Shown piece by piece: positions 51,838 through 60,261 of a DNA stretch of 64,000 nt. The first letter of the stretch is position 1; the number at the start of each line of letters is the position of its first letter. A model generated the notes under the pieces. It did not search any database. It saw only the letters and a list, made by a program, of their open reading frames with translations, and was not told the DNA's origin. The stretch comes from a bacterium 1XD21-13. Lineage in GTDB: Bacteria > Bacillota > Clostridia > Lachnospirales > Lachnospiraceae. The position numbers were made by a program, and so were the translations under genes. The DNA is taken from positions 124,001 to 188,000 of the forward strand of contig QZDX01000004.1 in the NCBI GenBank assembly GCA_009917555.1, in the 5' to 3' direction.

Positions 51838-52887
51838 ATGGCAGATCTTGTGGAACGCTTTGTCAGAGACCATAGGCTGGCGAATCAGGAGGAGTATGGA
51901 GAGCTTTTGGAGTCTTTGGAGAAACCAGGGACAGGAGAATACCTGCAGGCAGAGGCTGTGAAGCTCAGGAAGAAATATTATGGAGACAAGGTGTATGTGC
52001 GGGGATTGATTGAATTTACCAATATCTGTAAAAACGGCTGCTATTACTGCGGAATCAATCGGGAGAATCACCAGGTGGAGAGATACCGCCTTACAGCGGA
52101 GGAGATACTGGAATGTTGTAAAAATGGCTGGAGACTGGGATTTCGCACCTTCGTTCTTCAGGGGGGAGAGGACCCCTGGTTTACGGATGAGAGGCTTACA
52201 AAGCTGGTTCGTCTCATAAAGAAGGCTTACCCGGACTGCGCCCTTACCCTGTCCGTGGGGGAGCGCTCCCTTGACAGTTATCGCCGGCTTAGAAGGGCTG
52301 GAGCAGACCGTTATCTTCTTCGCCATGAGACGGCGGAGGAAGCTCATTACAGATACCTTCATCCGGCCTCCATGAGTCTTGGTAAGAGAAAGCAATGCCT
52401 TTTTACCCTGAAGGCCCTGGGCTTTCAGACAGGAGCCGGATTTATGGTGGGAAGTCCGGGGCAGACCTATGAGCAGCTTGCGCAGGATCTGCTGTTTTTA
52501 AAGGAGCTATCGCCGGAAATGGTAGGATTGGGGCCATTTATTCCCCATCAGGCTACCAGATTTGCCCATGAACCGGCTGGCAGTGTAGAGCTCACGGTGA
52601 AGCTTTTGTCTGTTGTCCGGGTTCTTCTTCCAAATGTCCTGCTGCCAGCCACAACAGCCCTTGGCACACTGGCTTTGGATGGCCGGGAAAGAGGGCTGGC
52701 AGCAGGCGCCAATGTGGTGATGCCCAATTTATCACCCAGGAGAAACCGGAAGCAGTATACCCTTTATGACAATAAGCTCTATGAGGGTGAGGAGGCGGCT
52801 GAAGGGCTTGAGGCTCTATCCCGGCGGGTGGAGGCTCTTGGATATCATTTGAGTATGGAACGCGGAGATATTACGGAACTGGAATGA
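51838..52887 (+). CDS. hydE: [FeFe]-hydrogenase maturase HydE (radical SAM)
   Basis: A 349-residue radical SAM enzyme that, with HydF and HydG, builds the diiron subcluster of [FeFe] hydrogenase. The cluster motif is CKNGCYYC (C64, C68, C71), followed by YRLTAEEILECC, VLQGGEDPW, RHETAEEAHYRYLHP and GFMVGSPGQTYEQLAQDL, all typical of HydE. The frame extends back to 51748, but AGAGGGG before ATG 51838 gives the usual family length. The C-terminal DITELE is encoded by a dispersed 19-mer repeat that also supplies the stop region, so the natural end may have been altered. hydF and hydG are not nearby. It is read with the next gene 4 bases on. Confidence 0.9.
   Translation: MADLVERFVRDHRLANQEEYGELLESLEKPGTGEYLQAEAVKLRKKYYGDKVYVRGLIEFTNICKNGCYYCGINRENHQVERYRLTAEEILECCKNGWRLGFRTFVLQGGEDPWFTDERLTKLVRLIKKAYPDCALTLSVGERSLDSYRRLRRAGADRYLLRHETAEEAHYRYLHPASMSLGKRKQCLFTLKALGFQTGAGFMVGSPGQTYEQLAQDLLFLKELSPEMVGLGPFIPHQATRFAHEPAGSVELTVKLLSVVRVLLPNVLLPATTALGTLALDGRERGLAAGANVVMPNLSPRRNRKQYTLYDNKLYEGEEAAEGLEALSRRVEALGYHLSMERGDITELE
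52867..52885 (+). repeat. 19-mer repeat at the hydE stop
   Basis: GATATTACGGAACTGGAAT encodes the last residues DITELE of hydE, and its GGAATGAG serves as the site before the next start at 52892. Confidence 0.85.
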
Positions 52888-52891
52888 GACT

Positions 52892-53494
52892 ATGAAAAAG
52901 GAATTGGACTATATTCGTGTGGATGATGCCATAGGAGGCAATCAAGATTGGTTTTTGGACCCTTTTATGAAGGGAGGCGGCTGTGCGGCGGTTACGGCCT
53001 GTGATCTTTGCATCTATTTTGCAAGACAGAGCGGCCTTGGGGAGTTGTATCCCTTTGATCAGGAGCGTCCCTGTAAGGAGGATTACATTCAGTTTTCCAA
53101 GCAGATGAAGCCCTATCTGCGTCCTAGATGGAAGGGGATCGATACTCTGGATATTTATCTGGAGGGGATTCACGCTTACTGGAAGGATGTGGGGTGTGAG
53201 GCTCTTGAGGCGGCGGGATTTTCGGGAACGGAGCCCTTCGAGGAGGCAAGAAGGATGGTCAGGCAGCAGATTGATTTGGAAATGCCGGTGCCCTTTTTAA
53301 CCCTTCACCACAAAAACCCGAAGCTAAAGGACTATGTGTGGCACTGGTATAATCTGGCTGGGTATAAGGAAGCGGGGGAGGAATTTTTTGTAAAGGCCGT
53401 GACCTATGGGGAATTTGAGTGGCTCGATCTGAGGGAGCTTTGGGATACAGGCTTTGAACGCAGAGGCGGGATGATTCTTTTGAAAAGGGTGTAA
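52892..53494 (+). CDS. Conserved hypothetical protein, possibly C39-like cysteine peptidase fold
   Basis: A 200-residue soluble protein with no signal peptide. The N-terminal GGNQDWFLDPFMKGGGCAAV places a Cys after a Gly triplet, and a later DYVWHWYNLAGY supplies a His, the order seen in papain-like and C39-like peptidases, but I see no proof of activity. PYLRPRWKGIDTLDIYLEG and VKAVTYGEFEWLDLRELWDTGF also look family-specific. I recall similar proteins as uncharacterised in Clostridia. It starts 4 bases after hydE and converges with the tRNA pair across a bidirectional terminator. The link with hydE is probably only transcriptional. Confidence 0.7.
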   Translation: MKKELDYIRVDDAIGGNQDWFLDPFMKGGGCAAVTACDLCIYFARQSGLGELYPFDQERPCKEDYIQFSKQMKPYLRPRWKGIDTLDIYLEGIHAYWKDVGCEALEAAGFSGTEPFEEARRMVRQQIDLEMPVPFLTLHHKNPKLKDYVWHWYNLAGYKEAGEEFFVKAVTYGEFEWLDLRELWDTGFERRGGMILLKRV

Positions 53495-53495
53495 G

Positions 53496-53540
53496 AAAAA
53501 AGCCTTAAAAACACTGTTGCAGCGCTTTTAAGGCTTTCGG
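53496..53540. terminator. Bidirectional terminator between C39-like gene and tRNAs
   Basis: AAAAGCCTTAAAA pairs with TTTTAAGGCTTT. On the minus strand T6 follows the stem and ends the tRNA-Val/tRNA-Met transcript. Confidence 0.85.
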
Positions 53541-53544
53541 CTAG

Positions 53545-53618
53545 TAGCGAGGAAGGGACTTGAACCCCCGACACTGCGGGTATGAACCGCATGCTCTAGC
53601 CAGCTGAGCTACCTCGCC
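53545..53618 (-). tRNA. tRNA-Met (CAT)
   Basis: Cloverleaf on the minus strand: acceptor GGCGAGG with CCTCGCT, D-arm GCTCAGCTGGCTAGAGC, anticodon stem TGCGG/CCGCA with CAT in the loop, T-arm GGGGG-TTCAAGT-CCCTT. Elongator Met is most likely; a lysidine-modified Ile tRNA cannot be excluded by reading alone. Confidence 0.9.
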
Positions 53619-53622
53619 ATGA

Positions 53623-53695
53623 TGGGACCTATAGGGCTCGAACCTATGACCCTCTGCTTGTAAGGCAGATGCTCTCCCAGCTGAGCTAAGATCCC
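53623..53695 (-). tRNA. tRNA-Val (TAC)
   Basis: Minus strand: acceptor GGGATCT/AGGTCCC, anticodon arm TCTGC-CTTACAA-GCAGA with anticodon TAC, T-arm ATAGG-TTCGAGC-CCTAT. It lies 4 bases upstream of tRNA-Met in the same transcript. Confidence 0.94.
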
Positions 53696-53730
53696 ATTAC
53701 TGTGGGTCATTATTGCTGACCCGCTTTGCT

Positions 53731-53760
53731 ATTATACTATTATATTGGGAAAGAAGTCAA
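53731..53760 (-). promoter_or_regulatory. Promoter of the tRNA-Val/tRNA-Met pair
   Basis: Minus strand TTGACT, 18 bases, TATAAT, about 36 bases before tRNA-Val. Confidence 0.8.
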
Positions 53761-53847
53761 GCTTTTTTTACAAATTTCTTAAGTAATTTCTCCCCTTGGT
53801 TTTTTGAGGTAAAATGGACTTTTTTCTTTCGATGTTATGTAAAGCTA

Positions 53848-54687
53848 TTAAACCTCCCCGTTTTTGAATTTCCAGATCATTTCACTGGTCAGGCTGATGT
53901 TCAAGGGCTGGGCAGGGGCCTCCTCCCGCGTGAACCAGCCTGCCGTGGCAAGCTCCTGGGTATCCAGGGTGATGGAGTCATCCTCCCCCTCAAGCTCTGC
54001 GAAGAAGCCAAATAGTAATGTATCGGAGAAGGACCAGGGCTGGCTCTTGTAATAGCGCAGATTCTTTACATGGAGCCCTACCTCCTCGTAAACCTCCCGC
54101 TTAACCGTCTCCTCAATGGTCTCCCCAATCTCCGCAAAGCCGGCGATAAGGGCATAGTGGGTGGCACCTCGTCCGGCGTATTTAGACATGAGAAGGCGAT
54201 CCCGGTGGAGAATTCCTACAATAACCGCAGGAGAAATCTTTGGATACTCCATAATGCCGCAGTCAGGGCAGTGAAGCATCCGCTCCTTGGAGGAATGGAC
54301 CAGGGGACGGCCGCATTTGCCGCAGAACCGGTGACTGTCATACCAGTGATAGAGCTGGTGGGCGGTGATGCCTGCAAAGGACAGCCAGCCAGGCGGTGTG
54401 TCCCGGAAGATGCGGATGGATTCCATCTTAAAGAGGGTCTCGTCAAAGGCCGGCCTCTGTCTTGCCAGATAAAAGGTACGGTCGTCGATGGAAAAGAGGT
54501 AGAGCAGATCCTGGGACAACTTAAGCTCCGGAGCGGGAAGCTCCGAAAAGCAGGGAAAGGAAAGACTTCCCTCCTGACGCTTGACCAGTACCCGATCCCC
54601 TTCAAAATAGAGGACAAGGCTTTCCTGCTCTGGCGGCACGGGCCGGTATTCGTTGTGATAGGTGTGCGGTGTAATGTCTTGTATCAT
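53848..54687 (-). CDS. nudC: NADH/NAD-cap pyrophosphatase (Nudix, NudC type)
   Basis: A 279-residue hydrolase splitting NADH (and NAD caps on RNA) into NMN(H) and AMP. An N-terminal NUDIX-like domain is followed by a zinc ribbon (CGKCGRPLVHSS ... CPDCG), KISPAVIVGI, the Nudix box GFAEIGETIEETVKREVYEEVGL (shown in part), and the NudC-specific SQPWSFSDTLLFGFFAE, matching SQPWPFPxS. Each piece fits NudC. The frame is open to 54732, but GGAGG 7 bases before ATG 54687 fixes the start. It is divergent from ispF, with the tRNA operon upstream of its 3' end. Confidence 0.93.
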   Translation of the reverse strand: MIQDITPHTYHNEYRPVPPEQESLVLYFEGDRVLVKRQEGSLSFPCFSELPAPELKLSQDLLYLFSIDDRTFYLARQRPAFDETLFKMESIRIFRDTPPGWLSFAGITAHQLYHWYDSHRFCGKCGRPLVHSSKERMLHCPDCGIMEYPKISPAVIVGILHRDRLLMSKYAGRGATHYALIAGFAEIGETIEETVKREVYEEVGLHVKNLRYYKSQPWSFSDTLLFGFFAELEGEDDSITLDTQELATAGWFTREEAPAQPLNISLTSEMIWKFKNGEV

Positions 54688-54879
54688 TGGTAGTTCCTCC
54701 CTATAAAAATAAGTATACACCTGTTTGGTCATTCGGTAAAGAATTTAAAAATTTCGTAGTAGAAAGTGGAAGTCTATGGTACAATAATCCACAGGGTAAA
54801 GACTTACTTGTAGATAGAACCGGATCAAAAGGTTCAGGGAGGATGACAATAAAGCTTTGGCATAAAGGAGAAAAATGAT

Positions 54880-55431
54880 ATGCGAGTAGGAATGGGATAC
54901 GACGTACATCGTCTGGTGGAGGACCGGGCGTTGATCTTGGGAGGTGTAGAGATTCCCTATGAAAAGGGGCTTCTTGGACACTCCGACGCGGATGTACTGC
55001 TTCATGCCATTATGGACGCACTTTTGGGTGCGGCGGCGCTGGGGGATATCGGAAAGCATTTTCCAGATACGGATCCGGCTTACAAGGGGATTTCCAGCCT
55101 TCGGCTTCTGGAGCATGTGGGAGGGCTTTTGGAGGAGGCCAATTATGTGATTGAAAATATCGACGCCACCATCATTGCCCAGCGGCCCAAAATGGCGCCC
55201 CACATACCGGCCATGCGGGAGCATGTGGCGAAGGCCTTGAAACTTTCCGTGGATCAGATTAACATTAAGGCAACCACGGAGGAAGGACTCGGCTTTACGG
55301 GCACAGGAGAGGGCATTTCCGCCCAGGCCATCTGTTCCCTGCTTCCCATAGCGAATTACGCTTATGAGGATGTGATGGAGGGGGAGAGAAGCTGTGAGGG
55401 CTGCGGCGGATGTAGAGCGCTTGAGGAATAG
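54880..55431 (+). CDS. ispF: 2-C-methyl-D-erythritol 2,4-cyclodiphosphate synthase
   Basis: A 183-residue enzyme of the MEP pathway that cyclises CDP-ME-2-phosphate to ME-cPP, the substrate that IspG (gene at 10365) uses. Family motifs are GYDVHRL with D8 and H10 as zinc ligands, [13 protein letters not shown] with H34 region, [12 protein letters not shown], and the C-terminal [17 protein letters not shown]. After residue 160 it carries an unusual tail with CEGCGGC, which could bind metal; this is longer than the standard 155-160 residues. AAAGGAG precedes ATG 54880. An extended -10 TGGTACAAT lies at about 54777-54785. Confidence 0.94.
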   Translation: MRVGMGYDVHRLVEDRALILGGVEIPYEKGLLGHSDADVLLHAIMDALLGAAALGDIGKHFPDTDPAYKGISSLRLLEHVGGLLEEANYVIENIDATIIAQRPKMAPHIPAMREHVAKALKLSVDQINIKATTEEGLGFTGTGEGISAQAICSLLPIANYAYEDVMEGERSCEGCGGCRALEE

Positions 55432-55498
55432 CGGAAGCTGCGCAGAACAGTAAGGGAATGGCAGAATGTAACGGAATTTGAAACGGCGGGAGGCAGGT

Positions 55499-56344
55499 AT
55501 GGAGATACGGTATTTGACCCAGGAGGAAAAGGCGGCATCAAGGGCCCTCTATGAAGAAATCTTTGTGGAGGATGAGAAAGCCTTTGTGGATGCCTATTAT
55601 GAAATCAAGACGGCGGACAATCAGATTCTGGCGGCTCTGGAGGATGGAAGCATCCTGGCCATGCTGCACCGGAATCCCTATACCTTTCGGTTCCGGGGGA
55701 TCTGCGTTCAGGCAGACTATCTGGTTGCGGTGGCCACCAGGCGTCCCTTTCGCCATCAGGGGCTCATGCGGAGCCTGCTTACCAGGGCCCTTCGGGATAT
55801 GGAGCGGGAGCGTCAGCCCTTTGCATTTCTGATGCCTGCGGACGAGGCCATTTACCTGCCCTTTGACTTTCGCCTGATGGGAAATGAGGACGAGGAAGGA
55901 CTTTCAGCCCTGAGCGAGGCGGAGATTAAGGAGGAGTATGACCTTTATATAGAAAAGGATGAGGTTTATGAGAGACGTCACATTGCCTGGCCGGAGTGGG
56001 AGACCACACCCATGATGATACGCCCGGTGCACCTGCCTGCCCTGGTAAAGCAGGTGGGAGCAGAGGAGGAGCAGAGCATCCTGCTGTCCCTCACAGATCC
56101 CATTCTCCCGGAAAACCAGGGCACCTTTCGGTGGGAGTTTACTGGGGAGGGAAGTCGTCTGATACCGGCCGTTGAGGAGCCGGAACTTACCATTTCCATT
56201 GCAGATATGGGAAGCTTTCTCTGCGGCATGTTAGGACCGGAGGAGCTGTCAGGAATGGCGGAGGTCAGAGAGAAAAGGGAGCTTCTCAAAAAGCTGAACC
56301 GTATTCAGGTGTTAAATGGAATCTATATCAACGAAACCGTATAG
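55499..56344 (+). CDS. GNAT acetyltransferase, Eis-like
   Basis: A 281-residue protein with an N-terminal GNAT domain (ADYLVAVATRRPFRHQGLMRSLLTRAL carries the acetyl-CoA motif, R-x-x-G-L/M), a second GNAT-like middle region (PFDFRLMGNEDEEG), and a C-terminal SCP2-like sterol-carrier fold (LTISIADMGSFLCGMLGPEELSG), the three-part layout of Eis proteins. Such enzymes acetylate amines on small molecules or proteins; the substrate is unknown. GGGAGGCAGG before ATG 55499 decides the start over 55478. It is followed directly by the promoter of the Cys T-box. Confidence 0.87.
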   Translation: MEIRYLTQEEKAASRALYEEIFVEDEKAFVDAYYEIKTADNQILAALEDGSILAMLHRNPYTFRFRGICVQADYLVAVATRRPFRHQGLMRSLLTRALRDMERERQPFAFLMPADEAIYLPFDFRLMGNEDEEGLSALSEAEIKEEYDLYIEKDEVYERRHIAWPEWETTPMMIRPVHLPALVKQVGAEEEQSILLSLTDPILPENQGTFRWEFTGEGSRLIPAVEEPELTISIADMGSFLCGMLGPEELSGMAEVREKRELLKKLNRIQVLNGIYINETV

Positions 56345-56350
56345 AAACAC

Positions 56351-56379
56351 TTGACAAACGGCCTGATTTTGCATATTCT
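56351..56379 (+). promoter_or_regulatory. Promoter of the cysE leader
   Basis: TTGACA, 17 bases, TATTCT. It starts 6 bases after the GNAT stop codon. Confidence 0.88.
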
Positions 56380-56652
56380 AAACCATAGGAAGCATTTAAA
56401 TGGAAAAAAGGCAGAGAACGGAAAAGTAGTTCACATCCGAAGCAGCAGAGAGGAGCGGCCACCGGCTGAAAGCGGCTCCGGCCAAGGGGTGGATGAAGTG
56501 CATCCGGGAGCCGATCCGGTGAGTGCAGGAGCATCAGCCGGGTACGTGTCCACGCGTTAAGTGACTGAGTGAGAGGGCAGTGCGCCCTTTAAGAAAGAGT
56601 GGAACCGCGGAGTATTTCGTCTCTTGAGACGAGATGGTCCGCGATTTTTATT
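56380..56652 (+). promoter_or_regulatory. T-box leader (cysteine) of cysE-cysS
   Basis: Stem I has AGAGAGGAGCGG...GGCTG and then GAAG followed by the specifier TGC (56499-56501), a Cys codon. The core GAGTGGAACCGCGG lies at 56597-56610 and is followed by a terminator: TCGTCTC/GAGACGA within CGCGGA/TCCGCG and T5. It should raise cysE-cysS expression when tRNA-Cys is uncharged. Confidence 0.92.
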
Positions 56653-56710
56653 CCCGCGAGCAACGAGCCAAGTGACTGCTTGCAGCGAGGTCTTTGACGT
56701 GAGTCTTCTC
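56647..56710. repeat. Dispersed repeat, CGAGYAACGAGCCAA family, copy 2
   Basis: The core at 56647-56671 matches 5367-5391, followed by TGCTTGCA in both copies. It lies between the Cys T-box terminator and cysE, so it is within the mRNA leader. Confidence 0.75.
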
Positions 56711-56751
56711 ACTGAGAATGTGAAAGCAGGATGATTTAGGGGAGAGAATAA

Positions 56752-57432
56752 ATGGGAATGATTCGTTATATTAAGGAGGAATTTCAGGTTATCACGGAGC
56801 GGGACCCTGCCATCAAAAGTCCCATGGAGGTATTGCTATATCCCAGCTTTCGTGCTATCTTAAGTTACAGACTGGCCCACCGCTGGTACAAGAGAGGCCA
56901 TTATTTTTGGGCCAGGTGGCTGTCCCAGAGAACCGTGCGAAAGACGGGCATTGAGATCCATCCGGGGGCACAGATTGGAAAGGGTCTGTTCATCGATCAC
57001 GGCTCAGGCGTTATCATAGGCGAGACCACCATTATCGGAGACAATGTGACGCTGTACCAGGGGGTGACCTTGGGAGGAACGGGAAAGGAGCGGGGAAAGC
57101 GCCATCCCACCCTGCAGGACAACGTAATGGTCAGCGCGGGCGCAAAGATCCTGGGTTCCTTTACCATTGGGGAAAATTCCAAGATAGGCGCCGGCTCCGT
57201 GGTGCTCAAGGAGGTGCCTCCCAACTGTACCGTTGTGGGCGTTCCGGGGCGGATTGTGAAGCGGGGAGATGTGAAGGTGCCCCGCAGCGACATGAACCAG
57301 GTAGACCTGCCCGATCCGGTTATGGATACCATCATTGAGCTTCGCCGTGAAAATGAGCAGCTTCACGCAGAGCTGGCGGCCCTTAAGAAAAAAAAGAAAA
57401 AGAAGAAGAAAGATATTACAGAACTGGAATAG
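56752..57432 (+). CDS. cysE: Serine O-acetyltransferase
   Basis: A 226-residue enzyme making O-acetylserine from serine and acetyl-CoA, the first step of cysteine synthesis. Helical N-terminus with RDPAIKSPMEVLLYPSF, then the left-handed beta-helix of hexapeptide repeats (GIEIHPGAQIGKGLFIDHG, VIIGETTIIGDNVTLYQG with the catalytic His and Asp). The tail is odd: a run of nine lysines then DITELE, the last six residues encoded by a dispersed 19-mer repeat. AGGGGAGAG precedes ATG 56752; ATG 56758 is also possible. Under Cys T-box control with cysS, giving a joint supply and charging unit. Confidence 0.94.
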   Translation: MGMIRYIKEEFQVITERDPAIKSPMEVLLYPSFRAILSYRLAHRWYKRGHYFWARWLSQRTVRKTGIEIHPGAQIGKGLFIDHGSGVIIGETTIIGDNVTLYQGVTLGGTGKERGKRHPTLQDNVMVSAGAKILGSFTIGENSKIGAGSVVLKEVPPNCTVVGVPGRIVKRGDVKVPRSDMNQVDLPDPVMDTIIELRRENEQLHAELAALKKKKKKKKKDITELE

Positions 57433-57607
57433 TCCAGCTAAGATATATCAAGTGTTTCCTTGAAATATTTTCTGCTGGACGGTAAAGTCACAAAGGCGCA
57501 CGAGAGGAACTTTCATGAGTGCCCTTTCGAATGAAAGTTTCTCTCATTACAGGTGTGCCGAAGTGACTTTACCCTTTAGTGCTGTCGCGCAGCGACTAGA
57601 ATAGGAG
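57412..57607 (+). repeat. Modular palindromic repeat, copy B (between cysE and cysS)
   Basis: It starts with the 19-mer GATATTACAGAACTGGAAT (the cysE C-terminal codons), then a GTCCAGC/GCTGGAC hairpin with inner CAAG/CTTG, then GGTAAAGTC (57481-57489)/GACTTTACC (57565-57573) with the GCGCAC and GAGGAACTTTCAT inner arms, then TCGCGCAGCGA and AATAGGAG, the cysS ribosome binding site. It is the full-length counterpart of copy A at 4122-4287. Confidence 0.92.
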
Positions 57608-57614
57608 AGAGCAA

Positions 57615-59021
57615 ATGAAGGTATATAATACTTTAACGAAGAAAAAGGAGCCCTTCGTCCCCTTGGAGGAGGGCAAGGTGAAAATGTACGTATGCGGTCC
57701 CACCGTGTACAATTTTATCCACATTGGAAATGCAAGACCCATGATTGTCTTTGACACGGTCCGCCGCTATATGGAGCACAAGGGCTATGAGGTCAACTAT
57801 GTGTCCAACTTCACGGATGTGGACGACAAAATCATCAAGAAGGCCATAGAGGAGGGCGTTTCCGCCCAGGAAATCTCCGAGCGCTACATTGCCGAGTGCA
57901 AGAAGGATATGGAGATGATGAATGTAAAGCCTGCCACCACCCATCCTCTGGCGACCCGGGAGATCGGCGGAATGCTTGAGATGATCGGGCAGTTGATAGA
58001 AAAGGGCTATGCCTACGAGGTCAACGGAACCGTATACTTCCGCACCAGGCGCTTTGCCGACTACGGAAAGCTGTCCCACAAAAATCTGGATGACCTGCGA
58101 AGCGGAAACCGTTCCCTCTTGGTATCCGGTGAGGACGAAAAGGAAGACCCCTTAGACTTTGTGCTCTGGAAGCCCAAGAAGGAGGGCGAGCCTGCCTGGG
58201 AGTCTTCCTGGGGAGAGGGCCGTCCGGGCTGGCACATTGAGTGCTCTGTGATGTCTAAGAAATACTTAGGCGAGCAGATTGACATTCATGCAGGAGGGGA
58301 GGACCTGGTATTTCCTCATCATGAAAATGAGATCGCCCAGAGCGAAGCCTGCAATGGAAAGGAATTTTCCAAATATTGGCTTCACAATGCCTTTCTCAAT
58401 ATTGACAACAGGAAAATGTCCAAGTCCCTCGGCAATTTCTTTACGGTTCGGGAGATCAGCGAGAAATACGATCTTCAGGTGCTCCGCTTCTTTATGCTCA
58501 GCGCCCATTATCGGAGCCCCTTAAATTTCAGCGCGGAGCTTATGGAGGCTTCCAAAAAGAGCCTGGACCGCATTGTGACGGCTGCGGAGAACCTCAAGCA
58601 CTTGATTGCCGGGGCAGCGGATGAGACCATGACCGAGAGCGAGCTGGCCCACTACGAGGCCACGGAGGAATTTATAAAGAAATTCGACGAGGCCATGGAT
58701 GATGACTTCAATACGGCCGATGCCATTGCCGCCGTATTTGAGCTGGTAAAATATCTGAATACCCACACAAGCGGGGAGAACACAAAGGATTATCTGAAGA
58801 AATGTCTGGAGCGCTTAAAGACCCTCTGCGATATTCTCGGCCTGGTGGTGGAGAAAAAGGCGGAGCTTTTGGACGCGGATATTGAGATTCTGATTGAGGA
58901 GCGGCAGCAGGCGAGAAAGGCCAAAGACTTTGCCAGGGCCGACGAGATCCGGGCGGAGCTCTTGTCCAAGGGCATTGTATTGGAAGATACGCGCGAGGGT
59001 GTAAAATGGAAACGGGCGTAG
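57615..59021 (+). CDS. cysS: Cysteinyl-tRNA synthetase
   Basis: A 468-residue class I synthetase. Visible motifs are [16 protein letters not shown] (zinc Cys and the HIGH-like HIGN), [19 protein letters not shown] (zinc ligands), [19 protein letters not shown] and [10 protein letters not shown] helical C-terminal domain binds the anticodon stem and ends [20 protein letters not shown]. It charges tRNA-Cys. AATAGGAG from repeat copy B precedes ATG 57615. First gene of the conserved cysS-mrnC-rlmB run; its stop overlaps mrnC. Confidence 0.96.
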   Translation: MKVYNTLTKKKEPFVPLEEGKVKMYVCGPTVYNFIHIGNARPMIVFDTVRRYMEHKGYEVNYVSNFTDVDDKIIKKAIEEGVSAQEISERYIAECKKDMEMMNVKPATTHPLATREIGGMLEMIGQLIEKGYAYEVNGTVYFRTRRFADYGKLSHKNLDDLRSGNRSLLVSGEDEKEDPLDFVLWKPKKEGEPAWESSWGEGRPGWHIECSVMSKKYLGEQIDIHAGGEDLVFPHHENEIAQSEACNGKEFSKYWLHNAFLNIDNRKMSKSLGNFFTVREISEKYDLQVLRFFMLSAHYRSPLNFSAELMEASKKSLDRIVTAAENLKHLIAGAADETMTESELAHYEATEEFIKKFDEAMDDDFNTADAIAAVFELVKYLNTHTSGENTKDYLKKCLERLKTLCDILGLVVEKKAELLDADIEILIEERQQARKAKDFARADEIRAELLSKGIVLEDTREGVKWKRA

Positions 59022-59455
59022 AAAATCTGATGTCCTCCATCCGGCAGGAATTCGCCCTGGAGGATGTGGATATTCGGACTTATTCGCCCCTGGTGCTGGC
59101 CTATATTGGGGACGGCATTTACGAGCTGATCATTCGCTCCCTGCTGGTGGGGCATGGAAATACCCATGCGGCCAGGCTCCACAAGCAGGCCAGCAGTCTG
59201 GTGAACGCCGGAGCCCAATCCGCCATGATGGAGCGGATCAAGGAGCAGCTTACGGAGGAAGAGCTTCATATATTCCGCCGGGGCCGCAACGCCAATTCTC
59301 CCACCATGGCAAAGCACGCGTCCGTGTCCGAGTACCGGAGAGCCACAGGCTTTGAGGCGCTGATGGGCTACCTGTATTTGAAAGGGCGGACGGAGCGTCT
59401 GCTTGAGCTTGTAAGGCTGGGACTTAAGGAGGAGCCATGCGATACGAGGAACTGA
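59006..59455 (+). CDS. mrnC: Mini-ribonuclease III
   Basis: A 149-residue RNase III-fold endonuclease lacking the dsRNA-binding domain. In Bacillus it trims 23S rRNA precursor ends. The catalytic region shows [13 protein letters not shown] with the acidic residues of the RNase III signature (usually YIGDAVYE), plus [13 protein letters not shown] and [24 protein letters not shown] precedes ATG 59006, which overlaps the cysS stop by 16 bases; it overlaps rlmB by 19 bases. The gene order matches that in many Firmicutes. Confidence 0.93.
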   Translation: METGVENLMSSIRQEFALEDVDIRTYSPLVLAYIGDGIYELIIRSLLVGHGNTHAARLHKQASSLVNAGAQSAMMERIKEQLTEEELHIFRRGRNANSPTMAKHASVSEYRRATGFEALMGYLYLKGRTERLLELVRLGLKEEPCDTRN

Positions 59456-60186
59456 CCATAGAGGGAAGAAATGCCGTGTTGGAGGCATTTCGTTCGGGAA
59501 AAACCATAGACAAGCTGTTTGTGCTGGACGGCTGCCAGGATGGAATCGTCAATACCATCAAGCGGGAGGCCCGCAAGCAGGATACCATTATCAATTACGT
59601 GAAAAAGGAGCGCCTGGATCAGATGTCCGAGACGGGGCACCACCAGGGGGTGATTGCCAGCGCCGCCGCCTATACCTACGCAGAGGTGGAGGATATCCTG
59701 GCGGCTGCCAGAGAGAAGGAGGAGGACCCCTTTCTTATCCTTTTGGACAATATTGAGGACCCTCACAACCTGGGGGCGATCATTCGGACAGCCAATCTGG
59801 CCGGTGCCCATGGGGTGATCATTCCCAAGAGGAGAGCCTGCGGCCTCACGGCTGCGGTTGCCAGGGCCTCCGCCGGCGCCCTGAATTATACGCCGGTTGC
59901 CAAGGTGACCAATCTGGCGGCCACCATTGAGGAGCTGAAAAAGGAAGGGCTCTGGTTTGTCTGCGCCCAGATGGGCGGGGAAAGCATGTACCGACTGAAG
60001 CTCACGGGCCCTATGGGGCTGGTGATTGGAAATGAGGGCGACGGCGTAAGCAGGCTGGTTCAGGAGAAATGTGATTTTACCGCCTCCATTCCCATGCGAG
60101 GCAGCATCGATTCCCTGAATGCCTCCGTGGCGGCGGGAGTGCTGGCCTATGAGATTGTGCGGCAGAGATTGAACGAGGGACAATAA
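59437..60186 (+). CDS. rlmB: 23S rRNA (guanosine-2'-O-)-methyltransferase RlmB, SPOUT/TrmH family
   Basis: A 249-residue methyltransferase. An N-terminal substrate-binding domain (IEGRNAVLEAFRSGKTIDKLFVLDG) precedes the SPOUT knot domain: LILLDNIEDPHNLGAIIRTANLAG (motif 1, shown in part), GLVIGNEGDGVSRLVQE (motif 2) and SLNASVAAGVLAYEIVRQR (motif 3). It uses S-adenosylmethionine to methylate G2251-type sites. AAGGAGGAG precedes ATG 59437 inside mrnC. Third gene of the cysS run. Confidence 0.93.
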   Translation: MRYEELTIEGRNAVLEAFRSGKTIDKLFVLDGCQDGIVNTIKREARKQDTIINYVKKERLDQMSETGHHQGVIASAAAYTYAEVEDILAAAREKEEDPFLILLDNIEDPHNLGAIIRTANLAGAHGVIIPKRRACGLTAAVARASAGALNYTPVAKVTNLAATIEELKKEGLWFVCAQMGGESMYRLKLTGPMGLVIGNEGDGVSRLVQEKCDFTASIPMRGSIDSLNASVAAGVLAYEIVRQRLNEGQ

Positions 60187-60261
60187 TCCGAAAAGAGAGC
60201 CTTGTGCTCATGGGCGGAGCTGTGAGGCGTTTTTGCAGACTTTGAGTGTGGGAGAGGGATC

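Noticed and set aside
54687-54878. A 63-codon plus-strand frame before ispF
   Set aside because: It has no ribosome binding site, overlaps the nudC promoter region, and its product has no conserved-looking features.
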